DNA of 64,000 nucleotides from Actinobacteria bacterium UBA2279. GTDB taxonomy: Bacteria > Actinomycetota > Coriobacteriia > Anaerosomatales > Anaerosomataceae. The position numbers were made by a program, and so were the translations under genes. Below, piece after piece: positions 49,459-60,600 of this stretch (positions within the stretch are counted from its first letter, which is position 1; every line of letters starts with the position of its first letter). The notes below the pieces were generated by a model, which was not told the origin of the DNA, did not search any database, and was given only the letters and a program-made list of their open reading frames with translations. The stretch is from the NCBI GenBank assembly GCA_002347365.1, contig DDWT01000022.1, positions 1-64,000 on the forward strand, given 5' to 3'.

Positions 49459-52170
49459 ATGTCACTGCCTCTTCTGAACCGCAGATTCATCGCGATCGTC
49501 CAGGTCGCTGTCCTGTTGACGGCGGCGATCGTTGCCGTGCCTGCCGACGCCGCGCCTTCGGCGGCCCCGGCGACTGTCGACGGCGTTGTAGTCGTGTGGG
49601 CGAGCGGTGGTGCCCGGACGACATCGCATCGCTTGGAACTCGAGCGGCGTGGTTTGCACGTGCGGCGCACGCTGCTCGATGGTCGAGCAGCGGTCATTGA
49701 CGCGGAGCCGGATGACGTCGCGGCGCTGGTGGAACAACTCGCGGACCTTCCGGGTGTGACGTCCGTTGAGCCGGACTACCCGGTCTATCTCGCCTGGGAG
49801 CCCAACGACGACTACTACAGTACCGGTGAGCAGTGGGCGTACTCCCGGATACAGGCGCCTGCGGCGTGGGATGTCGAGCGCGGTGACGGTGGGGTGCTCG
49901 TGGCGGTCATCGATACCGGCGCGGACCTGGCCCACCCCGACCTTGCCGGAAGGTTGGATACCGCAAACGACCGCAACTTCACGGTATCGACCACGAGCGC
50001 TGCGTACACCATCGCGAGCGACGATCACGGTCACGGCACGCACGTTGCGGGAATCGTCGCGGCACAGACGAACAACGTCATCGGTGTTGCGGGAACCGCT
50101 CCGCTGGTGCGCGTTCTCCCGCTCAAGGCGATAGACGCAAGGGGCGAAGGGGACTCGTCCGACGTCGCCGCCGCCATCAGCTATGCGGTGAGCGTGGGTG
50201 CTGATGTGATCAACATGAGCCTTGCGTTCGACTACGGAGTCCAGGTTCCAGTCGTCGAACAGGCGATTCAAGATGCCATAGCCGCGGGCGTGATCGTTGT
50301 GGCCGCCTCGGGAAACGGCGGCTCCTCCGGTGTTCGATACCCTGCCGCCTACCCTGAATGCATTGCGGTCGGAGCCACAACACCGGCCGATACACGGGCG
50401 CCCTTCTCCACGTACGGTCAGGAGTTGGATGTCGTTGCTCCAGGCGGGAAGGCGAGCGAACCCGACCCGATCGGAGACGCCGTCTTGTCAACGTACTGGA
50501 CTTCGTCCGGCTCTACCTACGCATACATGGAGGGCACGTCCATGGCAGCGCCGTTCGTCGCGGGTGCGGCGGCACTCTTGCGCTCGTTCGTTCCCACGGC
50601 GACCGCCGGCGAGATCCGTTCGGCGATCGAGGTATCGGCCAAAGACATCTCGGCGGCGGGGTTCGACAACTACACGGGGAACGGACTTCTCCAGATGCGC
50701 AATGCGCTCGACTATCTGACGGGTCAGGACACCACTCCGCCAACGACGACCTCGAACGCGCTACCCGGGTACGAGAATGTCGCGCCCATAACACTGACAG
50801 CGAATGACGGCGCCGGCTTCGGTGTTGCAGCGACGTACTATCGAATAGACTCCGGCGCCTGGCGGAGGGGCACGTCGCTCAGCATCACCGGCTACGGACC
50901 CCACACAATCGACTACTGGTCCGATGACGTCGTCGGCAATCAGGAAGACACCAACACCGATACGTTCTTCATCGATGACACGAAACCGCCGGTGACGACG
51001 AGCAATGCTGTCGCCGTCTACGAGTCGACGGCGACAGTGGTCCTCTCGGCAAGCGACACGGGGGGCTCAGGCGTAGCGTCGACCTGGTATGCGGTTGACG
51101 GCGACGCGCCGGTGACGGGAGATGTTGTCACTGTAGGAACGATCGGCGTCCACACATTCGCGTTCGGGTCCGTGGATGTGGCGGGCAACCGGGAAGACAC
51201 CCGCACGGCCGATTTCACTGTGCGCGGAGTGCCCATCGTCTCGCGGAGGTACGGAGCCAACCGGTATGCGACTGCGGCGACGCTCAGCAGCGGGACCTAC
51301 GCAGCCGGTTCCGCGCCATTCGTGGTGATGGCAAGCGGGGAGACATTCCCTGATGCACTGTCGTCCTCCGGACTCGCGGGGGTGCTTGACGCGCCGCTGC
51401 TGCTGACCGCCAAGAACTACCTTCCAGTCGAGATCGTCGGCGAGCTCCAGCGCCTGGGCACCACGCGCGTGCTGATCGCAGGAGGTCCCGCGGCGGTATC
51501 CGGGACGGTGGAGAGCGCGCTCGGCGGGATGGGTATCACGGTCGAACGCGTGCAGGGTACTGATAGGTTCGCGACCGCTGCAGCAGTCGCCGTACGCATC
51601 GCCTCCGAGTCGGGGGCGACTCCTCCGCGGACCGCGTTCGTGGTTCGCGCGGACACGTTCCCTGACGCCCTTGCGGTCTCGTCGATAGCTGCGTCCCGGG
51701 GCTTCCCCGTGTTGCTCACCGGCTCGACTTCCCTTTCGCCGGCGTGCGCGCAGGCGATCGTCGGGCTTGGCATCACCGAAGTCGTCATCGCGGGCGGCGA
51801 CTCGGCCGTCAGCGCCGGCGTCGCGGCGGCCATCGACGCGCTGCCGGGTGTGAGCGTGGTGCGCCGCGGTGGTGTCGATCGCTACGAGACCGCCGCCGGG
51901 ATCATCCGGTACGGCATTGCGCGCGGATGGCTGTCGACGGGATTCGTTGGCGTCTCGACTGGAGCCAACTTCCCCGACGCGCTCGCCGGTGGGGTGGTGG
52001 CTGCGGATCGCGGGGGCATGGCTTTGCTGACCGCCCCCCGGAGCCTGTCGTCCGGAACTGCAGCCGTGATCGACGAGAACGGCTCGGACCACCTGCCGAT
52101 CTGGGTATACGGCGGGCCGAACGCCGTTTCCGACACCGTCGTGAACACTCTGACGGCCCTGCGCTTCTAG
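49459..52170 (+). CDS. Secreted S8 serine protease with cell wall binding type 2 repeats (first copy)
   Basis: A cell-surface subtilisin-like protease of 903 residues. Signal peptide about 1-32, I9-type propeptide about 35-115, then the catalytic domain with Asp152 (VIDTGADLAHPD), His192 (DHGHGTHVAGI) and Ser361 (EGTSMAAPFVAG). Two Ig-like or chitobiase-type beta domains (about 430-590) begin DTTPPTTTSNA and DDTKPPVTTSNA. Residues about 595-903 hold three CWB2 repeats with FPDALSSSGLAG, FPDALAVSSIAAS and FPDALAGGVVAAD and the RYATA/RYETA motif. CWB2 domains anchor proteins to wall polymers. ATG follows AAGGGGA. A paralogue follows in tandem. Confidence 0.93.
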   Translation: MSLPLLNRRFIAIVQVAVLLTAAIVAVPADAAPSAAPATVDGVVVVWASGGARTTSHRLELERRGLHVRRTLLDGRAAVIDAEPDDVAALVEQLADLPGVTSVEPDYPVYLAWEPNDDYYSTGEQWAYSRIQAPAAWDVERGDGGVLVAVIDTGADLAHPDLAGRLDTANDRNFTVSTTSAAYTIASDDHGHGTHVAGIVAAQTNNVIGVAGTAPLVRVLPLKAIDARGEGDSSDVAAAISYAVSVGADVINMSLAFDYGVQVPVVEQAIQDAIAAGVIVVAASGNGGSSGVRYPAAYPECIAVGATTPADTRAPFSTYGQELDVVAPGGKASEPDPIGDAVLSTYWTSSGSTYAYMEGTSMAAPFVAGAAALLRSFVPTATAGEIRSAIEVSAKDISAAGFDNYTGNGLLQMRNALDYLTGQDTTPPTTTSNALPGYENVAPITLTANDGAGFGVAATYYRIDSGAWRRGTSLSITGYGPHTIDYWSDDVVGNQEDTNTDTFFIDDTKPPVTTSNAVAVYESTATVVLSASDTGGSGVASTWYAVDGDAPVTGDVVTVGTIGVHTFAFGSVDVAGNREDTRTADFTVRGVPIVSRRYGANRYATAATLSSGTYAAGSAPFVVMASGETFPDALSSSGLAGVLDAPLLLTAKNYLPVEIVGELQRLGTTRVLIAGGPAAVSGTVESALGGMGITVERVQGTDRFATAAAVAVRIASESGATPPRTAFVVRADTFPDALAVSSIAASRGFPVLLTGSTSLSPACAQAIVGLGITEVVIAGGDSAVSAGVAAAIDALPGVSVVRRGGVDRYETAAGIIRYGIARGWLSTGFVGVSTGANFPDALAGGVVAADRGGMALLTAPRSLSSGTAAVIDENGSDHLPIWVYGGPNAVSDTVVNTLTALRF

Positions 52171-52211
52171 ACTCGTTTGCAGCGGGACGGGCGAGAGCCG
52201 ATACTCAGACG

Positions 52212-54620
52212 ATGAACCTCCCGAACAAGACACGCCCTGTTCCTGTCGCCCTGATCGCGATCGCACTCGCTTGTGCGCTGACAGTGCCGACCACATCTGC
52301 GGCGTCCGGTGCTCCACGCGAAACCTCCCGTGCGGAGACCGTCATTGTGAAGTACCGAGCAGGGGTCGCCTCCACAGCGAACGTGTCAGTGCGCGTTCGC
52401 GGGTTGCGCGTCAGACGAACGCTGCTCGGCGGGGCCGGCGTCGTGGTGGAGGTGCCCGAGGGGCGAACCGCCGAAGACCTTGCGCGTGAGCTGACGATGC
52501 TTCCGGCTGTCGAGTATGCCGAGCCGGATGCACGCGTTCAACTGCAGTGGGTGCCCGATGACCCCGGCTACTCCCGGCAGTGGGCGTACTCCCACATCCA
52601 GGCACCTGATGCGTGGGACGTCACCATCGGCAGCAGTGATGTGGTGGTTGCCGTGCTCGATACCGGCGTGGACCTCGATCATCCCGATCTCGACGGCAAC
52701 ATACTGCCCGGCGGATACGACTTCGGCGATGACGACACGGATGTCAGTGACCACAACGGCCACGGCACGCATTGCTCGGGTATCGTCGCAGCGGAGAGCG
52801 ATAATGCCACAGGCGTCGCCGGCACGGCTCCCAGGGTAGGCATACTTCCCGTGAAGGTCTTCTCCGACGGCGGGATCGGGACTACGAGCATGGTCGCCGA
52901 TGGCATTCGCTTCGCAGCGGACGCGGGCGCGGACATCATCACCATGAGCTTGGGCGGCACCGAGACCACAGCCTATCTGGAACAGGCCATCGCCTACGCT
53001 CGCTCACAGGGTGTGCTGTTGGTGGCATCGGCCGGCAACGCATCGCAGGGCGTGCTGCTCTATCCCGCACGCAGTCCGGGTGTGATCGGAGTGGTCGCCA
53101 CGAACGACTCCGACTCCCGGGCATCTTTCTCGAACTACGGGCTCGACGCCGATCTGGCTGCGCCGGGTACTGATATCTACTCGACGGTGGTGAACGGATA
53201 CGCCGAGAAGTCGGGAACGTCGATGGCTACACCGTACGTCACGGGCGCGCTGGCGCTGCTACGCTCCAGCTCGTCGACGGCCAGCCCGGAGCAGCTCGTC
53301 GTGGCGTTGCAGGCGACGGCGAAGGATCTGGGCGACCCGGGTTGGGACAGGCTGACCGGCTACGGCCTCATACAGATTCGCGATGCGATCGAGCATCTCG
53401 GCGGAGAGTATTCGTGGGACGCGACGCCACCGGTCACCGTGAGCGATGCGGCGAGCTCGTACCTGCGCGTGGCGCATATCGTACTTCAGGCCACCGATGA
53501 CGGAGGTTCCGGTGTCGCTACGACCCGCTATCGCCTCGATGGAGGGACTGAAGTCACCGGAACAGAGGTGGCCGTGACGGCGTATGGCCCACACACGCTC
53601 AGCTACCGGTCGATCGACAATGCGGGCAACGCCGAGAGAACCGTGACGGTGGCGTTCAGCGTGCTCGATTCCATCGGCCCCGACGTCGCCCGCATCTACG
53701 GCACCGGACGCTACGAGACCTGCGTGGCTCTCTCGGCGGCGACCTATGCGAGCGGCAGCGTGCCTACGGTGGTGATGGCCAGCGGCGAGGACTTCGCAGA
53801 TGCTCTCTCGGCCTCCGCTCTGGCAGGCGCATACGGTTCCCCGCTGCTGCTGACCGCGAAGGCCGCTCTGCCGGCCGTGGTGGAGTCCGAGATCGGCCGA
53901 CTTGGTGCCACGCGAGTGCTGCTGGTGGGCGGCACTGCTGCAGTCAACTCCACGGTGGAAGGGGCGCTTGTCCGCACCGGGGTCAGCGTCGAGCGTATCG
54001 TCGGCGCCGACCGTTACGAGACTGCCGCGAAGGCGTCCCGCGTCGTCCGTCAACGTCTCGGCCCGGCCATGCCCAATACCGTCTTCATCGCGAGAGGCGA
54101 CATGTTCGCCGACGCGCTGGCGCTGGCGCCGCTGTCTGCAAGCCGGGGCATTCCTGTCTTGCTTGTGAGGCCGGCCGCGTTGCCTGCGGTGACCGCCGCA
54201 GCCATCGCCGAGCTTGCCGCAGACGATGTGGTGATCGCAGGCGGGACGAAAGCGGTGTCCGAAGGCGTTCGGCAGGCCATAAGCGCTCTTCCCGGAGTCG
54301 CGAACGTGACTCGTCTACCCGGCGCAGACCGCTATGAGACCGCGGCCGTGATCGCGAGGTACGCGATAGGGGCGCGGTGGGCGACGTCTGACTACATCGG
54401 TCTCGGCACGGGGATGGCGTTTCCCGATGCACTCGGCGGTGGGGTCGTCACCGGCGCACACGGCGGGGTCCTTCTGCTTACGCAGCAAAGCGCGCTGCCG
54501 GCTGCAACGCGGGACTTCATCACTTCTCAGGGCGAGATCCATGTAGCGGTGCGGGTCTTCGGGGGTACTGCGGCAGTGGCCGACCCGGTCCTGTCGGCAG
54601 TGGCCGCCATCCGCTTCTGA
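52212..54620 (+). CDS. Secreted S8 serine protease with cell wall binding type 2 repeats (second copy)
   Basis: An 802-residue paralogue of the preceding protease. Signal peptide about 1-30, propeptide about 42-112, catalytic Asp150 (AVLDTGVDLDHPD), His184 (DHNGHGTHCSGI) and Ser337 (KSGTSMATPYVTG). There is one Ig-like domain (about 400-490) instead of two, then three CWB2 repeats (about 492-802) with FADALSASALAG, FADALALAPLSAS and FPDALGGGVVTG. ATG at 52212 lies 41 bp after the first gene's stop; the ribosome site is weak, so coupling is likely. Its TGA abuts the TAG of the convergent glucan synthase gene with no intervening base. Confidence 0.92.
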   Translation: MNLPNKTRPVPVALIAIALACALTVPTTSAASGAPRETSRAETVIVKYRAGVASTANVSVRVRGLRVRRTLLGGAGVVVEVPEGRTAEDLARELTMLPAVEYAEPDARVQLQWVPDDPGYSRQWAYSHIQAPDAWDVTIGSSDVVVAVLDTGVDLDHPDLDGNILPGGYDFGDDDTDVSDHNGHGTHCSGIVAAESDNATGVAGTAPRVGILPVKVFSDGGIGTTSMVADGIRFAADAGADIITMSLGGTETTAYLEQAIAYARSQGVLLVASAGNASQGVLLYPARSPGVIGVVATNDSDSRASFSNYGLDADLAAPGTDIYSTVVNGYAEKSGTSMATPYVTGALALLRSSSSTASPEQLVVALQATAKDLGDPGWDRLTGYGLIQIRDAIEHLGGEYSWDATPPVTVSDAASSYLRVAHIVLQATDDGGSGVATTRYRLDGGTEVTGTEVAVTAYGPHTLSYRSIDNAGNAERTVTVAFSVLDSIGPDVARIYGTGRYETCVALSAATYASGSVPTVVMASGEDFADALSASALAGAYGSPLLLTAKAALPAVVESEIGRLGATRVLLVGGTAAVNSTVEGALVRTGVSVERIVGADRYETAAKASRVVRQRLGPAMPNTVFIARGDMFADALALAPLSASRGIPVLLVRPAALPAVTAAAIAELAADDVVIAGGTKAVSEGVRQAISALPGVANVTRLPGADRYETAAVIARYAIGARWATSDYIGLGTGMAFPDALGGGVVTGAHGGVLLLTQQSALPAATRDFITSQGEIHVAVRVFGGTAAVADPVLSAVAAIRF

Positions 54621-57600
54621 CTATCCCCCCAGCAAGGTCACGATGATGGTGTGGCTCTCTCCGTCAGGGATGATCTCCACACGTCCGTCTGCAGCGATGC
54701 GTCCGTCGACCGTCACGTGTGAGACGCCCCGATTGACGCCGCGAGGGTTCTCGACGCGGACGTGATACGTCGAACCGGCGATCCGTACATCCATCTCGAA
54801 ACTCGGCCAGTTCTTAGGGATGCACGGCTCCACCAGGAGATACCGTTCGCCGTTCTCGGCCACAATATCCAGCCCGAGGATGGCGTTGAGCGCGACACGG
54901 TAGAACCACGACGCTGAACCTGTGTACCACGTCCATCCGCCCCGTCCCACGTGAGGCTCGACGGCATACACGTCCGCGGCGAGCACGTATGGCTCAACCC
55001 GGTACACGTCGATCGCAGCGCGGTCCGCGGTGTGGTTGAGCGGATTGATGAGATCGAGCAGAGAGAGCGCTTCGTCACCATCACCCATGAGTGCGTAGGC
55101 GAGCACGACCCACAGCGCGGCATGCGTGTACTGTCCGCCGTTCTCGCGTACTCCGGGGACATAACCCTTGATGTAGCCGGGGTCTTTCTCCGTGTGATCG
55201 AACGGTGGGGTCAGCAGGCGAATGAGCCCGTCTTCCCAGCGCACGAGCTGCTCCTCGACCGACTCGAGCGCCCGCTGCGCCCGATCGGGGTCACCCTGGC
55301 CCGATAGAGCCGCCCATGCCTGCGCGATGGCGTCGATACGACACTCGTCGTTGACCGCGCTGCCGAGCGGGGTGCCGTCGTCGTAGAAGGCCCGCCGATA
55401 CCAGGCGCCGTCCCAGCCTTCACGCTCGATCGCCGATACAAGCCCGGCGGCCCAGGTCCGATAGCCATCGGCCCGCTCCTGCTCGCCCTGCATCTCGGCG
55501 ATGGGGGCGAACGCGCGCAAAGTCACGTCGAGGAACCATCCCAGCCAGACGCTTTCACCCTGTCCGCCGAGGCCGATGCGGTTCATGCCGTCGTTCCAGT
55601 CGCCGCCACCCATCAACGGCAACCCATGCACACCGACGGGCCGCCCGGCCTCGAGCGCAGCGACGCAGTGCTCGTAGACGGTTCCGAGGCGTACCGATGG
55701 TTGCGGCTGGAGGTATGCGTCCTCGTGACCTTCGACAATGCGCGGACCGTCGAGGAACGGGACCTCGACGTCGAGGATGCTGCGGTCTCCCGTCATACGG
55801 ACGTACTCCGCCGTTATGTACGGCAGCCAGTGGCGGTCATCGCTGAATCGTGTACGAACACCGCGACCGGAGTATGGCTGCCACCAATGCAGGACGTCGC
55901 CCTCAGGGAACTGGTGCCGTGAGGCCTCGATGATATGCTCGCGCACCAGATCGGGACGGGAGTAGAGCAATGCCAGACAGTCTTGCAGCTGATCCCGGAA
56001 TCCGAGGGCGCCCGACGATTGATACGTGGCGGTGCGTCCCCAGAAGCGGCAGGCGAGCGACTGGTAGAGCACCGGGCCGTTGAGCATGGCGTCCAGCTGG
56101 GCATCGGGAGTCCTCACGCGCACCGTGTCGAGGATCGCATCCCAGTGCGCGACAGTCTCAGCGAGCATCTCGGCAGGCACGCCCTCAGAACGGTAGCGTT
56201 GCACGAGGGCGTGCACAGCTTCGGCGGTGTCTGCCTGGCCGAGCAAGAAGACGACCTCAGTGCTCTCGCCGGGCTCGAGTGTGACTCTGCGCATGAGTGC
56301 GCCGCAGTTGTCGAGGAATCGGCCGGTTTCCTGGCCGAGAGAGCGACGCTCCATGGCGGCGGGGCTTCGCGGATCGCGGTTGCGCCCGACGAACTCGGTG
56401 CGGCTTGCGGTGTAGGAGTCCGTCTCACAGTCGCAGGCGAGAAACGCGGGGAGCCCGGGGAAGTCAGCATTGAACCAGTTGTGCGCGTAGAGCACGCGCT
56501 GACTGTCGTCCCACCAGGTGACCACGCGCTGCTGCGCCTTACTGCGCGAGTCGCCGACGCTCCACTCGATGAACTGTGTCACCGACAGCTCTCGCCTGCG
56601 CGTCGTGTCGTTGGTGAGGCAGAGCCGCACGACGCGGACCGGATCGTGCGGTGGTACGAACCGATCCAGTTCGTGGCCGATACCGTGCGTCGTGTGCTCG
56701 AAGCGCGTGTAGCCGCGTCCGTGGCGCACCACATACGGCGCGGTGTCCCGGACAGGCAACGGCGTCGGGCACCAGAACTCGCCCGTGAGCTCGTCCCGGA
56801 CATAGAGCATCTCGCCCGAACCGTCGGAGACGGGATCGTTGTTCCAGGTGGTGATGCGGTTCTCGTGGGAGTTGCGCGCCCACGTACAGCCGATGCCCGC
56901 TTCGGAGACCATCGAGCCGAACACCGGGTTTGCCAGGATGTTGACCCAGGGTGCGGGCGTGGTCTCATCTCCCGTCAGCACGATCACATACTCGCCGGTC
57001 TTGGGGTCGAATCCGCCGTAGCCGTTGTCGAAGGTCAACGGAGGGCGAACGAACGGAGGCTGCGGGTCGTGAACAGGCGCCTCGGAAGGTATGAGCAGAT
57101 CAGGCGGCGCCGGACGCTGCCCACGCTGGTTGAGCTGCAGCAGCAGCGGGCCGCTGTCGCCGCACAGCACCACGCGGGCGACGCTCTCGAGCAGGTTGGC
57201 GACGTCACCGGACATCTGGTCGGCCGTTCGCAGGAACACGCCGCCCGGCCGGTCGATGAGTTGCAGCGCGTGTCCCGTGCGCATGAGCATGCGCAGCCGG
57301 CCGTCGAGTTCTGAGGCGTACGCGCTGGGCATAGTGTTCAAGATCACCAGGTCCGCAACGAAACCCTTGGTGCGCCAGTACTGATGCGCGAGCAGTGCCT
57401 GGCGAACCAAGGGCGTCTCTTCGAGTCGTTCGACCTTCACGAGCATGATCGGCAGGTCGCCGGAGATACCGATGGACCACAGCCCGGACATCGCGAGCCG
57501 GTTCTCGATGTCGGTGAGTACCTTGAGTCGAGATGCGGGGTCGGTGAGTAGCAGCCTCGAGGCCAGTCGCTGGAAGGTCACGGCGTCTTCGGGCGTGACG

Positions 57601-60600
57601 CCCAGGTCGCGCAGTTCGATCTGGCTGGTAGACCACGCGAGGTCGGCGGCCCTTTGCGCGCTTCGGATGTCGTGGTACTTCTCGGCCAGAGCGAGCGCCC
57701 GTTCGCGACTGTGCGCGGCTCCGGTCACGAATGCCACGTGCGCGGTCTCGTTGGGTTCGATGACGAGCGTCTGCCGTATCGAGCAGATCGGGTCCAGCAC
57801 CGCACCAACCGTGCCGGTCAGTCGGCCGTCGCCCCAGATGGCGTCTGCGTTGGTGGGCGTTTTCAGCCTGCCGAGGAACGCCGCGCGGTCGGTCTCGTAG
57901 CTCCACGCGCACCGGTCTCCCGGATCGCACGCGAGAGTGTGGAAGCCCCAGTCGCGCTGTTCTTCCGCCGAACGTGGACGACGCGTGAACAGCAGCGTGT
58001 CGAACGTCTCGACCGCCTCTGTCTCGAGGAACAGATTGCTGAACACCTTGTGTGCGTGATCGGCTCCCCGGTCGGCGAGCGTCACCTCGAAGTAGCTCGT
58101 GACCTCGAGATTGAGCGGCTTCGTCCCGTGGTTCGAGATACCGATGCGCCGGATCTCCGCGTCGTCCTCGGGAGAGACGATCACCTCGGTGTGCGTCTCG
58201 ATCTCCCCGTCGTTGCGGCGGAACTCCGCCTTGTCTGCCGAGAAGGTCACATGGTAGTCGTCCGGCTCTGCCAGGGACGGCTGGTAGGTGGCCGACCACA
58301 CGCGGCCGGACTCCACGTCTTTCAGGTAGAAGAACATGCCCCAGCAATCGCGGGTCACATCTTCGCGATAGCGGGTGACGGTCTTGTCCTGCCAGCGGCT
58401 GTACCCGCCACCGCCGTTCGTGACCATCACCGAATAGGTCCCGTTGGAGAGGAACTGCGTCGCGGGCGTGGGTGTATCGGCGAGAGGGTAGGCGCGCGTC
58501 ACGGGCGGCGGGATCTCGCGTACCGAACGCACGAACTCGACCTCTTCGACACGCGGTGTGGCTAGTGTCACCCGACGCGGGACTCGCTCCTGGAGCAGCA
58601 GTTCGGCCGAGCGGACCACCGGGTCGGCATGGAAACGGTCCACCATGCGGTCGGCAGTGACCATGTTGCCCAGGGCCACCAGGCTCATCCCCTGGTGGTG
58701 AGCCATGTAGGCGCGCACGACGGCACGTTCCTTACCGGCCGGCACGCGACCCGGCGTGTAGTCGAGGGCCTCGTAGAAGCCGTACCGTCCCTCCGCGCCC
58801 TGCCTGGAGAGCGCTGACAGGTTCTCGAGCGCGGATCGCATGTCCACCGGCAGGGCGAGCACGGTCGCGTACGGTGCGACGACGATGTCGTCGGACAGCC
58901 CCCGCTTGAGTCCGAGGCCGGGCACGCCGAAGGCCTGGTACTGATATGTGAGCTCCACATCTTTCGCGTTGAATGCGGACTCCGAGACTCCCCATGGGAC
59001 ACCGCGTTGCTTGCCGTATTGGATCTGGCGTCGCACGACGTTGCGGTACGTCTGGTTGAGCAGAGTGCCGGGCCAGTCCCTCATCACCAGTCTCGGCATA
59101 AGGTACTCGAACATGCTCGCGCTCCAGCTGACCAGCGCTCTGCCACCCTCGGTCTGCGTGATCGCTCTGCCGAGACGGAACCAGTGCTCCTGGGGCACGT
59201 CACCCTTGGCGATCGCGAGATAGCTCGCGAGACGGCATTCGGATGCGAGCATGTCGTAGAAGGAGGCGTCCAGCTGGCCCTCGGCTGTGTTGAAGCCGAT
59301 GGAGAAGACCATGCGGCTGTCGTCGAAAAGCATGTCGAAGTCGGTGTTCTCATACATCTCGTGGGCGATATCGCCATTGAGCCGCAGCTCTGCCAGCAGG
59401 CGGCCCGCGGCTGGCCGTCGCGCCCGGATGTTGGCGGCGAGAGCGGTCGCCCACTCGGCCGCAGGGCCACCGTCCTCGGCCAGGTCATCGAACGTGCTGA
59501 GAACGACGTCGAGCCCCTCGGCGAGCCCGACCAGGCTGGGCACGTTGTCCGTGAGCGGCGAGATGGCGCGTCGGACGCCGGGTCCTTCGAGGCCCTGGGG
59601 TAGCTGCTGGAGCAGCGCGGCCCAGGGCGCGTATGTCTCGATCATGTCGAGCGCCTGTCGAAGACAGTCGTGGACATCTTTGACAGCCTGCCGCACCCGG
59701 TCCACAGCGTTAGGTTCGCCACGCAAAGTGCTGAGCCGTCGGGGGAAGGACTCTGTGATTGAAGACAGGCCCCGGAGTATCGTGAGCCACTGGCCGAGGT
59801 TGACGGGACGCTCGTCGAGGTTGAGTCGGCGCAGCAGCTCCTCCAGCCCCGTTCGGATCTCGGCCACGACGGCTCCATCAGAGATCCGGTCTCTATCATC
59901 GAGCAGGTCCTGGAGTGCGACGCGCACGGTATCGGCGATTCCGTCGAGCGTCTGCGCGCCCACGATCGGGCTCTCGGCCATCTCAAGCAGACCGACTCGA
60001 AGCGCGACCAGATGCCCGGCCAGGTTCCCGCTGTCCACGGTCGATACGTACGTGGGCCGAAGCGGCTGAAGGGTCAAGGTGTCGTACCAGTTGTAGAAGT
60101 GTCCGCGGAACCGCTCGAGTCCCGCCATGGACCGCAGCGTCTGCGAGGAGCGCTCGATCGCTCCCGTGATTCCGATGTAGCCGAGGTCGTAGGCGGTCAG
60201 CATCGCGAGCAGCTGCAGTCCCATGTTCGTCGGCGAGGTTCGGTGGGCCACCTCGCCCTTGGGATCTTCCTGGTAGTTGTCCGGAGCCAGCCAGTGGTCC
60301 TCGGCGGTCACGAAGGTCTCGAAGAAGCGCCAGGTCTTGCGTGCCATGCGACGCATCGAGGCCCGGTCGCTCTGCGTCACTGCGGGAAGCTCCGGCTCGA
60401 TCGTCTGACTTGCCCGCCATGCGGCATAAGGGGCGGATAGCCACAGGACGAGCAGCGGTGCGCCGGATGCGAGGGACAGCGGGTCGAGGACGGCGCTTGT
60501 CGCCGCGCCTATGAGCACGATGGCAAGACCGGGCCACATGCGCCGCACGAAGCCCTCAGCCGAGCTGCCGAGACGTCGCTCTACCTCGGCGGCCGTCTCC

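Noticed and set aside
51744..52211. A longer N-terminus for the second S8 protease.
   Set aside because: It would overlap the first protease's CWB2 repeats; the ATG at 52212 starts a standard signal peptide.
49459..54620. CWB2 repeat units as a DNA repeat array or CRISPR.
   Set aside because: The repeats are protein-level and diverged, with no conserved short DNA repeats or uniform spacers.
55935..57314. A 459-codon frame antisense to the glucan synthase C-terminal half.
   Set aside because: Composition is a mirror of the coding strand and no family motifs are visible.
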